A DNA stretch of 64,000 bases, taken from Pseudomonas sp. BN417 (lineage in GTDB: Bacteria > Pseudomonadota > Gammaproteobacteria > Pseudomonadales > Pseudomonadaceae). The notes below the pieces were generated by a model. That model saw only the letters and a program-made list of their open reading frames with translations. It did no database searches and was not told the DNA's origin. Below are positions 29,653 to 37,173 of the stretch, one piece after another. Within the stretch, counting starts at the first letter, position 1. The number at the start of each line of letters is the position of its first letter. The position numbers and the translations under genes are program-made. Where the stretch lies: NCBI RefSeq assembly GCF_029871205.1, contig NZ_SSOJ01000164.1, positions 97,221 to 161,220 of the forward strand, in the 5' to 3' direction.

Positions 29653-29835
29653 CTACGAATTGATGACAGAACTGCAGTAAACCAGGTGCATTTCGTCGGT
29701 AATTTCGGCAATTTGCATGGCAACCGCTCTAACTCGCACATTCCGCTCCGGAGTCGCTTTCCATTCGGCGCATCCGTCCCACTTGCTGGCATCTCCCACC
29801 GTAGAAATTTCGTACAGCGCGGCAACCTTGAGTGC
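29653..29835 (-). pseudogene. small reading frame or gene remnant
   Basis: On the minus strand an open frame of 60 codons ends at TAG 29653 and starts after an in-frame TAG at 29836-29838. It reads like a real protein (GDASKWDGCAEWKATPERN, then VAMQIAEITDEMHLVYCSS), including acidic and hydrophobic periodicity and two cysteines. No ATG precedes the bulk of it; only a GTG near 29800 or the ATG at 29718 (19 codons) could start it. A different frame just upstream looks like a signal-peptide-like stretch (VAVSAVTAGTLARLF), which would suggest a frameshift. A minus-strand terminator follows at 29576-29600. I do not recognise the family. Confidence 0.35.
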
Positions 29836-29883
29836 CTACAAACAGCCTCGCTAAAGTCCCTGCCGTCACGGCACTGACCGCGA

Positions 29884-30054
29884 CCGGGCGTCGCAACCCG
29901 GACCTTACGCAGGACACGGTATGCCCTTGGGCCTCTTTGCGCTCTATGGCGGGCCGTGCAGGGAAGGCTTCGGCCTTACCGGGTTTTCCTCGCGTGACCG
30001 GTTTGCGACCCCTGCATGGCCCGCCACCCTACTGCCCCGAACGGCAGGTGGCGG
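29884..30054 (+). ncRNA. strongly structured leader RNA, possible switch
   Basis: GGCGGGCCGTGCAGGG (29948-29963) pairs with 30010-30025 over 16 base pairs (one G-U). Inside it are AAGGC-TTCG-GCCTT (29964-29977, a stable UUCG tetraloop) and ACCGG/CCGGT (29978-29982/29998-30002), giving a three-way junction. A second hairpin, CCGCCACC/GGTGGCGG (30021-30028/30047-30054), reuses bases 30021-30025 of the outer stem, so the two folds exclude each other. A further stem CCGGG/CCCGG lies at 29884-29901. It precedes a small peptide frame (30083-30160) and the DUF3077/DUF6124-like gene. Function unproven. Confidence 0.55.
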
Positions 30055-30160
30055 CTCCTCTACCACGCAAGGAAGCAAGGATATGCACCCCCCATTCCGT
30101 TCCGGAAAAGCCAGGGTCACGGTAGCGTCACTCCCCAGCACGGAGGTCCGTCATGACTGA
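29921..30160 (+). CDS. possible leader peptide frame in the structured leader
   Basis: 79-codon frame (MPLGLFALYGGPCREGFGLT...) with AGGA seven bases upstream of its ATG. It runs through the hairpins and ends within the start of the next gene. A shorter version from ATG 30083 (MHPPFRSGKARV, 25 residues) has a better ribosome site (AAGGAAGCAAGGAT) and overlaps the ATG at 30153. Similar arrangements are known upstream of small phage- or integration-associated genes (Ash-like leaders); I do not claim homology. It may be a regulatory peptide, or only a frame imposed by the structured RNA. Confidence 0.35.
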   Translation: MPLGLFALYGGPCREGFGLTGFSSRDRFATPAWPATLLPRTAGGGSSTTQGSKDMHPPFRSGKARVTVASLPSTEVRHD

Positions 30161-30449
30161 ATTCAGGCCCGTCCCCGTGCCGTCCCAGCCTTACGACGAC
30201 GTCCTTTTCATCAACACCGGAGCACCTTCTTCCCACCTGTTCGAAGCCGCCAGCCAGCGCATGGCCGCCCTCGGCGATCTGCTGCAGATGCTGGAGAACG
30301 GCACCCGCTTCACCTTCATGCCCCAGGAGACCGCCCGCCTGGCCTCGGCGCTCGGGCTGCTGCTCGCCGATGCCCGGGCACTGCACGAGGCGGCCTTCCT
30401 GCGTGCCCAGGAGGAAGAGAGCCAGAAGCCGAGGGAGGCGAAACCATGA
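30153..30449 (+). CDS. small DUF3077/DUF6124-like protein
   Basis: 98-residue soluble protein with a FINTGAPSSHLFEAASQRMAALGDLLQML core that resembles the helical DUF3077/DUF6124 proteins, which are numerous in pseudomonads and of unknown role. The start at 30153 has CGGAGG upstream. It stands alone after the structured leader and is followed by the YbdK-like ligase gene about 100 bases later. The length and hydrophilic ends are typical. Confidence 0.65.
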   Translation: MTEFRPVPVPSQPYDDVLFINTGAPSSHLFEAASQRMAALGDLLQMLENGTRFTFMPQETARLASALGLLLADARALHEAAFLRAQEEESQKPREAKP

Positions 30450-30555
30450 GCCCACGCCCATGCCGACTCCAGGCGCCGACCGCACGGCGCCTGTTCCGAA
30501 CCATTGCGCCAGGGGGCCGGACTAACGCTCAGGACCTGACCAAGGTACTGCCGCC

Positions 30556-31725
30556 ATGACCGGACAGCGGCGCCAGCCTGCATCCCGCATCCCCCCGCCA
30601 GCGCTCAGCTTCGGCATCGAGCAGGAGTTCTTCATCGCCGATCTGCGCAGCCGCAACATCGTCCGCCGACGCCCACGGCGCTTCTTCCAGGCCTGCCAGC
30701 AGGCCTTTGGCGAGCAGATCACCACCGAGCTGCTGCAGAGCCAGGTGGAACTGGTCACCCCGATACTCGACAACCTCGCCAGCGCCCGCGCCTGCCTGCT
30801 GGAAACCCGCGCCAGCCTCGGCGCCATAGCCGAGGACTTCGGCCTCGGCATACTTGCCAGCGGCACCCATCCCCTGGCGCTCTGGCGCGAACAGGAAGCC
30901 ACCCGTGAACCGCACTACGAGCAGCTGTTCGGTGACTTCCAGATAGTTGCCCAACGCAACCTGCTCTGCGGCCTGCACATCCATGTCGGCGTGCCGGACG
31001 GCGTGGACCGCATCAGGGTCATGAACCGGGTGATGCCCTGGCTTCCGCTGCTGTTGGCCCTCAGCAGTTCCTCGCCCTTCTGGGAGCGCAAACGCACCGG
31101 CCTGATGAGCTACCGCCAGGCGGCCTACGACGAGTGGCCGCGCACTGGCATTCCGGACCATTTCAGCAACGAGCGCGCCTACCGCCGCTATGTCGAGCTG
31201 CTGCTGAAGACCGGCTCAGCGACCAGCGACAGCGATATCTGGTGGGCCATCCGCCCCTCGGTGCGCTATCCCACCCTGGAGCTGCGCATCACCGACGCCT
31301 GCCCGGTGGTAGAGGACATCCTCTGCATCGCCGCCCTGTTCCGCGCCATGGTCCACCAGGCCGTCGCCTCGTCCTCCGGCATCGACCGCCACAACGAGAT
31401 GACGCGGCTGGTGATCGACGAGAACCGCTGGCGGGCCAAGCGCTTCGGCACCGAGGCCACCTTCCTCGACCTGGACAGCCGGCGCAATGTCGCCATCGCC
31501 CAATGGCTGGAGATGGCCGGAGCCCGCTTCGGCGAATCCCTCGATGCCCACGACGACGGCGCGGCCATGGCGCAGGCCCGCAGCATCCTCGACCAGGGCA
31601 GCAGCGCAGCCCTGCAGCTGCGCCGCTACAACGCCGCACGGCGGACCGGACTGGCGCGCCGGCAAGCGCTGGCATTGGTAGTGGACGAGCTGATGGAGGT
31701 CTCGCGCCGCGGCGGTTACGCCTAG
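30556..31725 (+). CDS. YbdK-type carboxylate-amine ligase (glutamate-cysteine ligase-like)
   Basis: 389-residue member of the GCS2/YbdK family, which shares the glutamate-cysteine ligase fold and joins a carboxylate to an amine with ATP. Visible motifs are SFGIEQEFFIAD (start of the ligase domain), LLQSQVELVTPI, GLHIHVGVPD and WWAIRPSVRYPTLELRITDACP. Length is normal. The substrate is unknown; weak glutamate-cysteine ligase activity is reported for relatives. Its stop overlaps the stop of the opposite-strand phospholipase-like gene by four bases. Confidence 0.88.
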   Translation: MTGQRRQPASRIPPPALSFGIEQEFFIADLRSRNIVRRRPRRFFQACQQAFGEQITTELLQSQVELVTPILDNLASARACLLETRASLGAIAEDFGLGILASGTHPLALWREQEATREPHYEQLFGDFQIVAQRNLLCGLHIHVGVPDGVDRIRVMNRVMPWLPLLLALSSSSPFWERKRTGLMSYRQAAYDEWPRTGIPDHFSNERAYRRYVELLLKTGSATSDSDIWWAIRPSVRYPTLELRITDACPVVEDILCIAALFRAMVHQAVASSSGIDRHNEMTRLVIDENRWRAKRFGTEATFLDLDSRRNVAIAQWLEMAGARFGESLDAHDDGAAMAQARSILDQGSSAALQLRRYNAARRTGLARRQALALVVDELMEVSRRGGYA

Positions 31726-33116
31726 AGCCAGTACTCCCAGAAGCGCCCGATCCTTTCGCTGGCGCGGGCGCGGACGGGACGCTCCCGCCACCGCTCCAGG
31801 GTGAGCTCCTCCGAGTTCTTCAGGTCCTCGAGGAAGGCGTTGCGCATTCGCCCGCCGAAGTCGGTGCCGAGTACCACCACATTGACCTCCTGGTTATGCA
31901 GGAAGCTGCGCCAGTCGAGGTTGGTCGAGCCCACGGTGGACCAGACGCCGTCAATCACGCCCGCCTTCACATGGAGCAACGCGTCACGGCGCTCGTAGAG
32001 CCTGATCCCGGCCTCCAGCAGTTCGCGGTAGTAGGCCCGCCCGGCGTGGAACACCAGCCAGGAGTCGGTGCTGCTGGGAATCACCAGGCGCACGTCGACC
32101 CCACGGACCACGGCATCCTTGAGGGCGTCCAGCAGCTGCGGGTCGGGCACGAAGTAGGCGCTGGTCAGCCAGATTTCGCTCTGGGCGCTGTGCAGCGCGG
32201 AGATCAGGGTGGCGTAGATCTGGCTGTAAGGTTCCTCCGGCGAACTGCCGATGGCGCGCACCACGTCGCTGCCCTTGCGTTCCAGCGGCGGGAAGTAGTG
32301 CCGCGCGACCAGGATCCCGCCCTTCTGCCTGTCCCAGGTGCCGATGAACAGCTTCTGCAGTTCGGCCACCACCGGTCCCTCGATGCGCAGGTCAGTGTCG
32401 CGCCAGGGCAGCTCGTCGCTCGGCGGCTCCCGGGCTCCCGAGCCCAACGAGCCTCCGGAATAGACCCCGCTGATGTTCACCCCACCGAGGATGGCGACGC
32501 GGCCGTCGACTATCAGCAGCTTGCGGTGGTCGCGCTGGTTGACGTCCCAGCCGGCCTTGGCGGTCATGGGGTTTACCGGGTTGAACTCCACCAGTTTGAT
32601 CCCCGACTCGCGCAGCCGGGCGAAGAACGCCTTTGGCGTTCTCAGGGTGCCGACGCTGTCGTAGATCAGGTTGACCTGCACGCCGCTGCGCTGCTTGGCG
32701 ATCAACGCGTCGGCGAAGCGCAGCCCGACTTCGTCGGCTTCGAGAATGTAGGTCTCCATGTTGATGTGGTCACGCGCGGCATCTATCGCCTCGAACATCG
32801 CGTCATAGGTCTGCGGACCATCCTGCAGCAGGTCGACCTTGTTGCCGGCCGTGAGCGGGCTGCCGACCAGGGACTCTTCGATCGCCAGGTGCAGGTCGAA
32901 GATATTGGTTTCCATGCCGGGGGCCTTGAGCCGGTCGAGGATGGCCTTGCTGCGCTCCTTCGACAGCGGGCCGCGCGTGCCATCCACCTGCACCGGGGTG
33001 GCCGGCGAGTGGACCATGTCGGGGTTGATATGGGGCAGCGAGGTACAGCCCAGGAGGAGCGATGCATAGAGCGCCACCAGGACACGCGCCACTGTCCCTG
33101 ATGACGGCAGGTTCAT
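31722..33116 (-). CDS. phospholipase D-family lipoprotein (cardiolipin synthase-like)
   Basis: 464 residues, lipoprotein signal with a lipobox ending in Cys (YASLLLGC, about residue 24), so it is anchored in the envelope facing the periplasm. Two PLD-type half domains: first HxKxxxxD is HRKLLIVDGRVAILGG, the second is HVKAGVIDGVWSTVGSTN. These are the catalytic residues of phosphatidyltransferases and cardiolipin synthases (ClsC/YmdC type). The reaction cannot be fixed. It is a single gene on the minus strand; the ynfA gene lies upstream on the same strand about 155 bases away. Confidence 0.88.
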   Translation of the reverse strand: MNLPSSGTVARVLVALYASLLLGCTSLPHINPDMVHSPATPVQVDGTRGPLSKERSKAILDRLKAPGMETNIFDLHLAIEESLVGSPLTAGNKVDLLQDGPQTYDAMFEAIDAARDHINMETYILEADEVGLRFADALIAKQRSGVQVNLIYDSVGTLRTPKAFFARLRESGIKLVEFNPVNPMTAKAGWDVNQRDHRKLLIVDGRVAILGGVNISGVYSGGSLGSGAREPPSDELPWRDTDLRIEGPVVAELQKLFIGTWDRQKGGILVARHYFPPLERKGSDVVRAIGSSPEEPYSQIYATLISALHSAQSEIWLTSAYFVPDPQLLDALKDAVVRGVDVRLVIPSSTDSWLVFHAGRAYYRELLEAGIRLYERRDALLHVKAGVIDGVWSTVGSTNLDWRSFLHNQEVNVVVLGTDFGGRMRNAFLEDLKNSEELTLERWRERPVRARASERIGRFWEYWL

Positions 33117-33271
33117 CCAGCATCCTCCAGTGGAGGGAGGGTCATTGCCCAGTAATGTCCATCAGCAGCCCTGGAGGCTGCTTTCCGGGTTGCCTTGCCT
33201 GATTCGACAGTGGGCCAGCGGGAAAGGTTGAGGGAATTTTCCGGGCAGGGAAGCCTGGGCCCGCCCCTTTC

Positions 33272-33604
33272 TCAGGACGGAGAGAAGCGCGGCCCGAGCA
33301 GGATGACGGTGGCACCCAGCACGCAGAGGGCGGCCCCCAGCCAGTCGCTGGCCAGGGGCCGGGTACGCTCCACCAGGCCGAGCCAGAGCAACGAGGCGAC
33401 TATGTAGATGCCGCCGTAAGCCGCATAGGCGCGGCCGGCGTAGGCAGCCTCCACGCGGGTCAGCAGCAGGGCGAAGAGGGTCAGGCTGAGCAGCCCGGGA
33501 GCGATCCACCAGGCGCTCTTGCCCATCCGCAGCCAGAGCCAGAAGGCGTAGCAGCCGGCGATTTCGAAGAGCGCGGCGAGGAAGAACCAGAGGTAGTTGA
33601 GCAT
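33272..33604 (-). CDS. YnfA/UPF0060 membrane protein
   Basis: 110-residue protein with four hydrophobic helices and the family motifs [21 protein letters not shown] and [17 protein letters not shown]. YnfA proteins resemble small multidrug-resistance transporters and probably export cationic compounds. Length is typical (about 108-110). The ATG at 33604 has a weak AAGGAAA upstream. Confidence in family is high, in substrate low. Confidence 0.93.
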   Translation of the reverse strand: MLNYLWFFLAALFEIAGCYAFWLWLRMGKSAWWIAPGLLSLTLFALLLTRVEAAYAGRAYAAYGGIYIVASLLWLGLVERTRPLASDWLGAALCVLGATVILLGPRFSPS

Positions 33605-33640
33605 GGGGTAGTTTCCTTGGATACCGGGTGGGCTGGGGTT

Positions 33641-33677
33641 CTCCTCACCCCCGGCCCCTCTCCCAGGGAGAAAGGGG
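33641..33677. repeat. CTCACCCC-CCTCTCCC type intergenic repeat
   Basis: Contains CTCACCCCCGGCCCCTCTCCC-like sequence and an imperfect inverted half GGGAGAAAGGGG. A similar element is at 62594-62629. This type of repeat is widespread in gammaproteobacterial intergenic DNA. Confidence 0.6.
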
Positions 33678-33712
33678 AGATAAGCGGCCCTTCGCCCGCA
33701 TTCAGAACGTGG

Positions 33713-34141
33713 CTAGCCGTGCACGCCGCCTTCGCGTTCCCAGGCGCAGCGCACCCGCAGGTTGTCTTCCTGGGGGCTGTGCAGGCCCTGTTCACTTTCC
33801 CAGCGGAAGGTATGGATGCCGTTGAGCTCGGTCTCCAGGTGGACCACGGCGCTGCTCCAGTAGAGTTGCCTGAGCAGGGCCTCGAACGCCTTGACCCAGA
33901 GACTCCACTCGTACTCCACCGCCGGGTAGCTGGCGCCGAAGTGGATCACCTGGGTACGGAACAGGCCCTCGCCGGGCTGTTCGCAACAGGAAAACATCTC
34001 GCGACCGAGGAAGGGCCAGGCCTCGCCGCTGGGCAGGCTGTCCAGCACGCGGCGGTTGGCATCGCGGCGCAGGCGATGTTCCTGATCGTCGAGCGACGGC
34101 CAGTCGCGGATGCAGCCATAGACGATGGATTCGGACTCCAC
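33713..34141 (-). CDS. uncharacterised 142-residue protein
   Basis: Soluble protein beginning (GTG) MESESIVYGCIRDWPSLDDQEHRLRR; contains FLGREMFSCCEQPGEGLF, two adjacent cysteines and an aromatic-rich middle YEWSLWVKAFEALLRQLYW. No family recognised. GTG at 34141 has GGAG eight bases upstream. The codon pattern looks coding. It stands between ynfA and the MFS gene on the same strand with gaps of about 110 and 75 bases. Confidence 0.68.
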   Translation of the reverse strand: MESESIVYGCIRDWPSLDDQEHRLRRDANRRVLDSLPSGEAWPFLGREMFSCCEQPGEGLFRTQVIHFGASYPAVEYEWSLWVKAFEALLRQLYWSSAVVHLETELNGIHTFRWESEQGLHSPQEDNLRVRCAWEREGGVHG

Positions 34142-34216
34142 GCGGGCACTCCAGTGAAACAGTGGCAGCCTTCTAACACAGGACTGCCACGGGAGAAAGG
34201 AACTGCGTCGAAGTCC

Positions 34217-35371
34217 TCAGCGGTGGCCACGGCCCAGCAGCCAGGCCAGCAGGGACATGACCAGTGCCAGGCCACTTAAGACCATGAAGGGCGCCTGGTA
34301 GCTGCCCGCCAGGTCGCGACCGAGGCCGGCGAGAATGGGCGCGAGGCTGGCCAGGCCGTAACCGGCGAACAGCATCATGGCGGTCCAGCGGCTCACCGCC
34401 AGCGGGGTATGTACCTCATACAGCGGCAGCACCATGGACAGGGCGAAGGAGCCGCTCAATCCAAGGCCCAGCAAGGCGGCCCAGACCTCCGGCAGCAGGG
34501 TCGGCTGGAAGCAGATCATCCCCAGGCAGACCGAGCTGATGAGGCCGCAGACCAGCAGCAGCTGGTAACGGTTGTCGAAGCGCTGCGCCAGCCAGGGAAG
34601 CACGAACGCGCTGGGCAGGCCCACCAGCATGAACAGGCTGAACAGGCTGTTGCCGCGCAGCAGACTGAGGCCGGCCTCGTGGTAGCGGGCCACCAGCCAG
34701 GTGGTGAGGGCGTAGAAGAGACCGGCCTGCAGGGCGAAGAAGGCGGTGATCAGCCAGGCCCGCGGTTCGCCCCAGGGCAGGCCGCCCTGCGCCGCCTCGC
34801 CGGCGGACTCGGCGCGGTTGGGCAGGCGCAGCCAGAGGAACACGGCGAGCAACGCGGGAATGGTCCAGAACGCCAGGCCGAAGTGCCACTGGTCCCCCAG
34901 CAGGCGGGTCACGGGAATCGTCAGCACGGCCCCGGCCGCGCCGCCCATGGTCATGCTCAGGGAGTACCAGGCAACCACCCGGCCCACCTGGTCATGGAAA
35001 TGGCGCTTGATGAAGCCGGAAAGCAGCGGCCCGGCCACTGCTATGCCGGCGCCCATGGCCACCGCGCTGCCGATGAGTACGGCGCTGGCGTGGCTGGCCA
35101 GGCGTGCCAGCAGGGCCACGCCGATCAGCGCCAGGCAGGCGGTGATCACCCGCTCCAGGCCGTAGCGCACCGCCAGGCGCGGCGCCAAGGGTGCCAGCAG
35201 GCCCATGCAGAGCACCGGCAAGGCGGTGGTGAGGCTGATCAGGCTGCGGCTGAGGGATAGTTCGAAGGCGATGCGCTCGATCAGCGGCGCGAGGGAAGTG
35301 ATGCCGGGCCGCAGGTTGATGGCGGCAAGCACCAGCGCCAGCATCAGCAGCGCACGGGAAAGGGGTTTCAC
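34217..35371 (-). CDS. MFS transporter, CynX/NimT type
   Basis: 384 residues with about 12 membrane helices. Opening helix with AAINLRPGITSLAPLI and the later MGAGIAVAGPLLSGFIKRHF are typical of the CynX/NimT (cyanate, nitroimidazole) group of the major facilitator superfamily. The direction and substrate are unknown. The N-terminal FELSLSRSLISLTTALPVL fits. It stands alone; no cyanase gene is near. The start at 35371 has a poor ribosome site. Confidence 0.87.
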   Translation of the reverse strand: MKPLSRALLMLALVLAAINLRPGITSLAPLIERIAFELSLSRSLISLTTALPVLCMGLLAPLAPRLAVRYGLERVITACLALIGVALLARLASHASAVLIGSAVAMGAGIAVAGPLLSGFIKRHFHDQVGRVVAWYSLSMTMGGAAGAVLTIPVTRLLGDQWHFGLAFWTIPALLAVFLWLRLPNRAESAGEAAQGGLPWGEPRAWLITAFFALQAGLFYALTTWLVARYHEAGLSLLRGNSLFSLFMLVGLPSAFVLPWLAQRFDNRYQLLLVCGLISSVCLGMICFQPTLLPEVWAALLGLGLSGSFALSMVLPLYEVHTPLAVSRWTAMMLFAGYGLASLAPILAGLGRDLAGSYQAPFMVLSGLALVMSLLAWLLGRGHR

Positions 35372-35480
35372 TGTGGGTCCATCCGGGTTGGCGATCAGGC
35401 CGGGGGAGAAACCCTACTCCCCCGGTCCACCGCCGGGCAACCCCGGACGACGCGGAAGCTGACCGATCGGACAGTGGCGA

Positions 35481-36293
35481 TCAGGCGTGGCTCCGGTTCT
35501 TGGCACGCATCCTGGCCGACATGCTGGCCATCTCGTCGTAGAGCGCGTCCGGGTTCTTCTGCTTCAGCGCCCAGGCCATCCGGCCCTGCTCGTGGGGGAG
35601 GATCATGAAGGTGCCGGCGGCCACTTCCTGGAAGATGTACTCGGCGATGTCGGTCGCGCTGATGGGCGAGCTTTCCAGCAGTTTGCCCACCTGCTGCTTC
35701 ATGGCCGGGGTCGGGCCGCGGAAGGAGTCCAGCAGGTTGGTCTGGAAAAAGGACGGGCAGACCACGTGAACGCCCACGCCCTCCTCCTTCAGCTCGATCA
35801 GCAGGCTTTCGGACAGGGCCACCACGCCGGCCTTGGCCACGTTGTAGTTGCTCATGGCCGGGCCCTGCATCAGTGCCGCCATGGAGGCGACGTTGACGAT
35901 CCTGCCCTTGCTCCGCTGCAGCAGCGGCAGGAAGGCCTTGCAGCCCTTGACCACGCCCATCAGGTTGATTGCGATCTGCCAGTCCCAGTCTTCCAGCGAC
36001 AGCTCCTCGAAGAAGCCACCCGAGGCGACGCCGGCGTTGTTGACGATGATGTCGATGCCACCCAGCTTCTCTTCGCAGGCCTGGGCCAGCGCGGTGAGCT
36101 GGCTGTAGTCACGGACGTCGCAGCGTTGGGTGAAACCGTCGCCGCCAGCCTCGCGGACCAGCCTGAGGGTTTCCGCCAGGCCCGGCTCGTTGACATCGGA
36201 CAGGGCCAGCTTCCAGCCTTCGCGCGCCCAGCGCAGGGCGATTTCGCGGCCGAGACCGGAACCGGCGCCGGTAATCATGATTCGGTTCTGCAT
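35481..36293 (-). CDS. short-chain dehydrogenase/reductase
   Basis: 270-residue SDR: cofactor loop ITGAGSGLGREIALR at residue 8, NNAG (VNNAGVA), catalytic Ser in VNVASMAAL and YxxxK in SNYNVAKAGVVAL. The cofactor is probably NADP(H), judging from the arginine-rich stretch after the loop. The substrate is unknown. The true start is 36293 (MQNRIMITGAG); further upstream starts have no ribosome site. Neighbours show no pathway context. Confidence 0.9.
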   Translation of the reverse strand: MQNRIMITGAGSGLGREIALRWAREGWKLALSDVNEPGLAETLRLVREAGGDGFTQRCDVRDYSQLTALAQACEEKLGGIDIIVNNAGVASGGFFEELSLEDWDWQIAINLMGVVKGCKAFLPLLQRSKGRIVNVASMAALMQGPAMSNYNVAKAGVVALSESLLIELKEEGVGVHVVCPSFFQTNLLDSFRGPTPAMKQQVGKLLESSPISATDIAEYIFQEVAAGTFMILPHEQGRMAWALKQKNPDALYDEMASMSARMRAKNRSHA

Positions 36294-36399
36294 GGTGAGG
36301 TGCCTTTCTGCTGTGTGCGATAGATGAGCCGCAGTGTAGCGAAGGCCATAGTGGCTCAACCCTTGAATCACGGCGCTGAATGATGGGGGTGAAACACCG

Positions 36400-36768
36400 C
36401 TAGCGGCGCCGCAGCAGGCGATTCAGCAGCAACCCATAGGGCACCAGGTTGAGCAGCAGCACCAGGGTCCCGAGCCAGAGCTGGATACCCGGCGTGAGGC
36501 CCGCCGGATAGATCAGCGGCACCAGGTAATGCTCGATGAAGCCGCCACTGTAGCCCTGCTCCCCCGCCGCCAGGCGCAGACGGTTCTCCAGGGGGGTGAG
36601 GGGGCAGATGAGGTGGAGGAATTCCGCCGTGGCGCCCCAGACCACCGCCGGCAGATGCAGCAGGGCCAGACGCGGCCACTGCAGCACCAGCAGGCCACCC
36701 ACGACCACGAAGAGGATGAAGGCCAGGTGCAGGAGCAGCACGGCATCTGCGGCGATTCTGTAGGTCAT
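36400..36768 (-). CDS. DUF2784 membrane protein
   Basis: 122-residue protein with four helices and the DUF2784 pattern (ADAVLLLHLAFILFVVVGGLL, then LPAVVWGATAEFLHLICPLTPLEN). Function unknown. The start 36768 (MTYRIAADAV) matches the family; longer in-frame starts would add 12 residues. It is oriented towards the SDR gene 106 bases away. Confidence 0.88.
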   Translation of the reverse strand: MTYRIAADAVLLLHLAFILFVVVGGLLVLQWPRLALLHLPAVVWGATAEFLHLICPLTPLENRLRLAAGEQGYSGGFIEHYLVPLIYPAGLTPGIQLWLGTLVLLLNLVPYGLLLNRLLRRR

Positions 36769-36904
36769 GGTGCGGCGTCCATACAGTCTTTTTCCTTGAA
36801 CCAACGGAAATAGCGGTCAGTCGGTTACTGCAGGCACATTCAATTTGCCATCAATCCACAACGGCCGTGCCCTGGCGTTCCGACCTACCGAGGAGTCACC
36901 GCCT

Positions 36905-37060
36905 ATGATCACCATTCTGCTGCTCATTATCCTGATCCTGCTGCTGATCGGCGGTCTGCCGGTCTTCCCCCATTCGCGCAACTGGGGCTACGGCCCTTCG
37001 AGCATGGTCGGGGTGCTCCTGGTCATAGTGGTGGTCCTCCTGTTGTTCGGCATGATCTAG
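36905..37060 (+). CDS. DUF3309 small membrane protein
   Basis: 51-residue protein, nearly all hydrophobic: two helices flanking a PHSRNWGYGPSS turn, the signature of the DUF3309 family (often stress-linked and of unknown function). The ATG at 36905 has GAGGAG upstream. It is too small to be called by length alone; the family signature supports it. A palindrome (37073-37107) follows. Confidence 0.88.
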   Translation: MITILLLIILILLLIGGLPVFPHSRNWGYGPSSMVGVLLVIVVVLLLFGMI

Positions 37061-37072
37061 CCGCGCAATCCC

Positions 37073-37107
37073 GTAGGTTGGGCTTCGCAGGCTCAGCACC
37101 AACCTAC
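37073..37107. repeat. inverted repeat, GTAGGTTGG family
   Basis: GTAGGTTGG (37073-37081) and CCAACCTAC (37099-37107). It shares GTAGGTTGGGC with the element at 12224-12313. Lies between convergent DUF3309 and actP genes. Confidence 0.8.
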
Positions 37108-37116
37108 GCCCCCTCC

Positions 37117-37147
37117 GAAAAGGAAAAGGGCAGCCCGAAGGCTGCCC
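37117..37147 (-). terminator. terminator of the first actP copy
   Basis: Stem GGGCAGCC/GGCTGCCC (37128-37135/37140-37147) with CGAA/TTCG loop; on the minus strand it is followed by TTTTCCTTTT. The same hairpin follows the second actP copy. Confidence 0.85.
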
Positions 37148-37173
37148 CGCATCTTGCGCGTCAATTGGCCGGA

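Noticed and set aside
29407..29877. 156-codon plus-strand frame in the AT-richer gap
   Set aside because: Arg/Ser-rich without a family pattern and without a good ribosome site; the minus strand frame with a terminator reads better.
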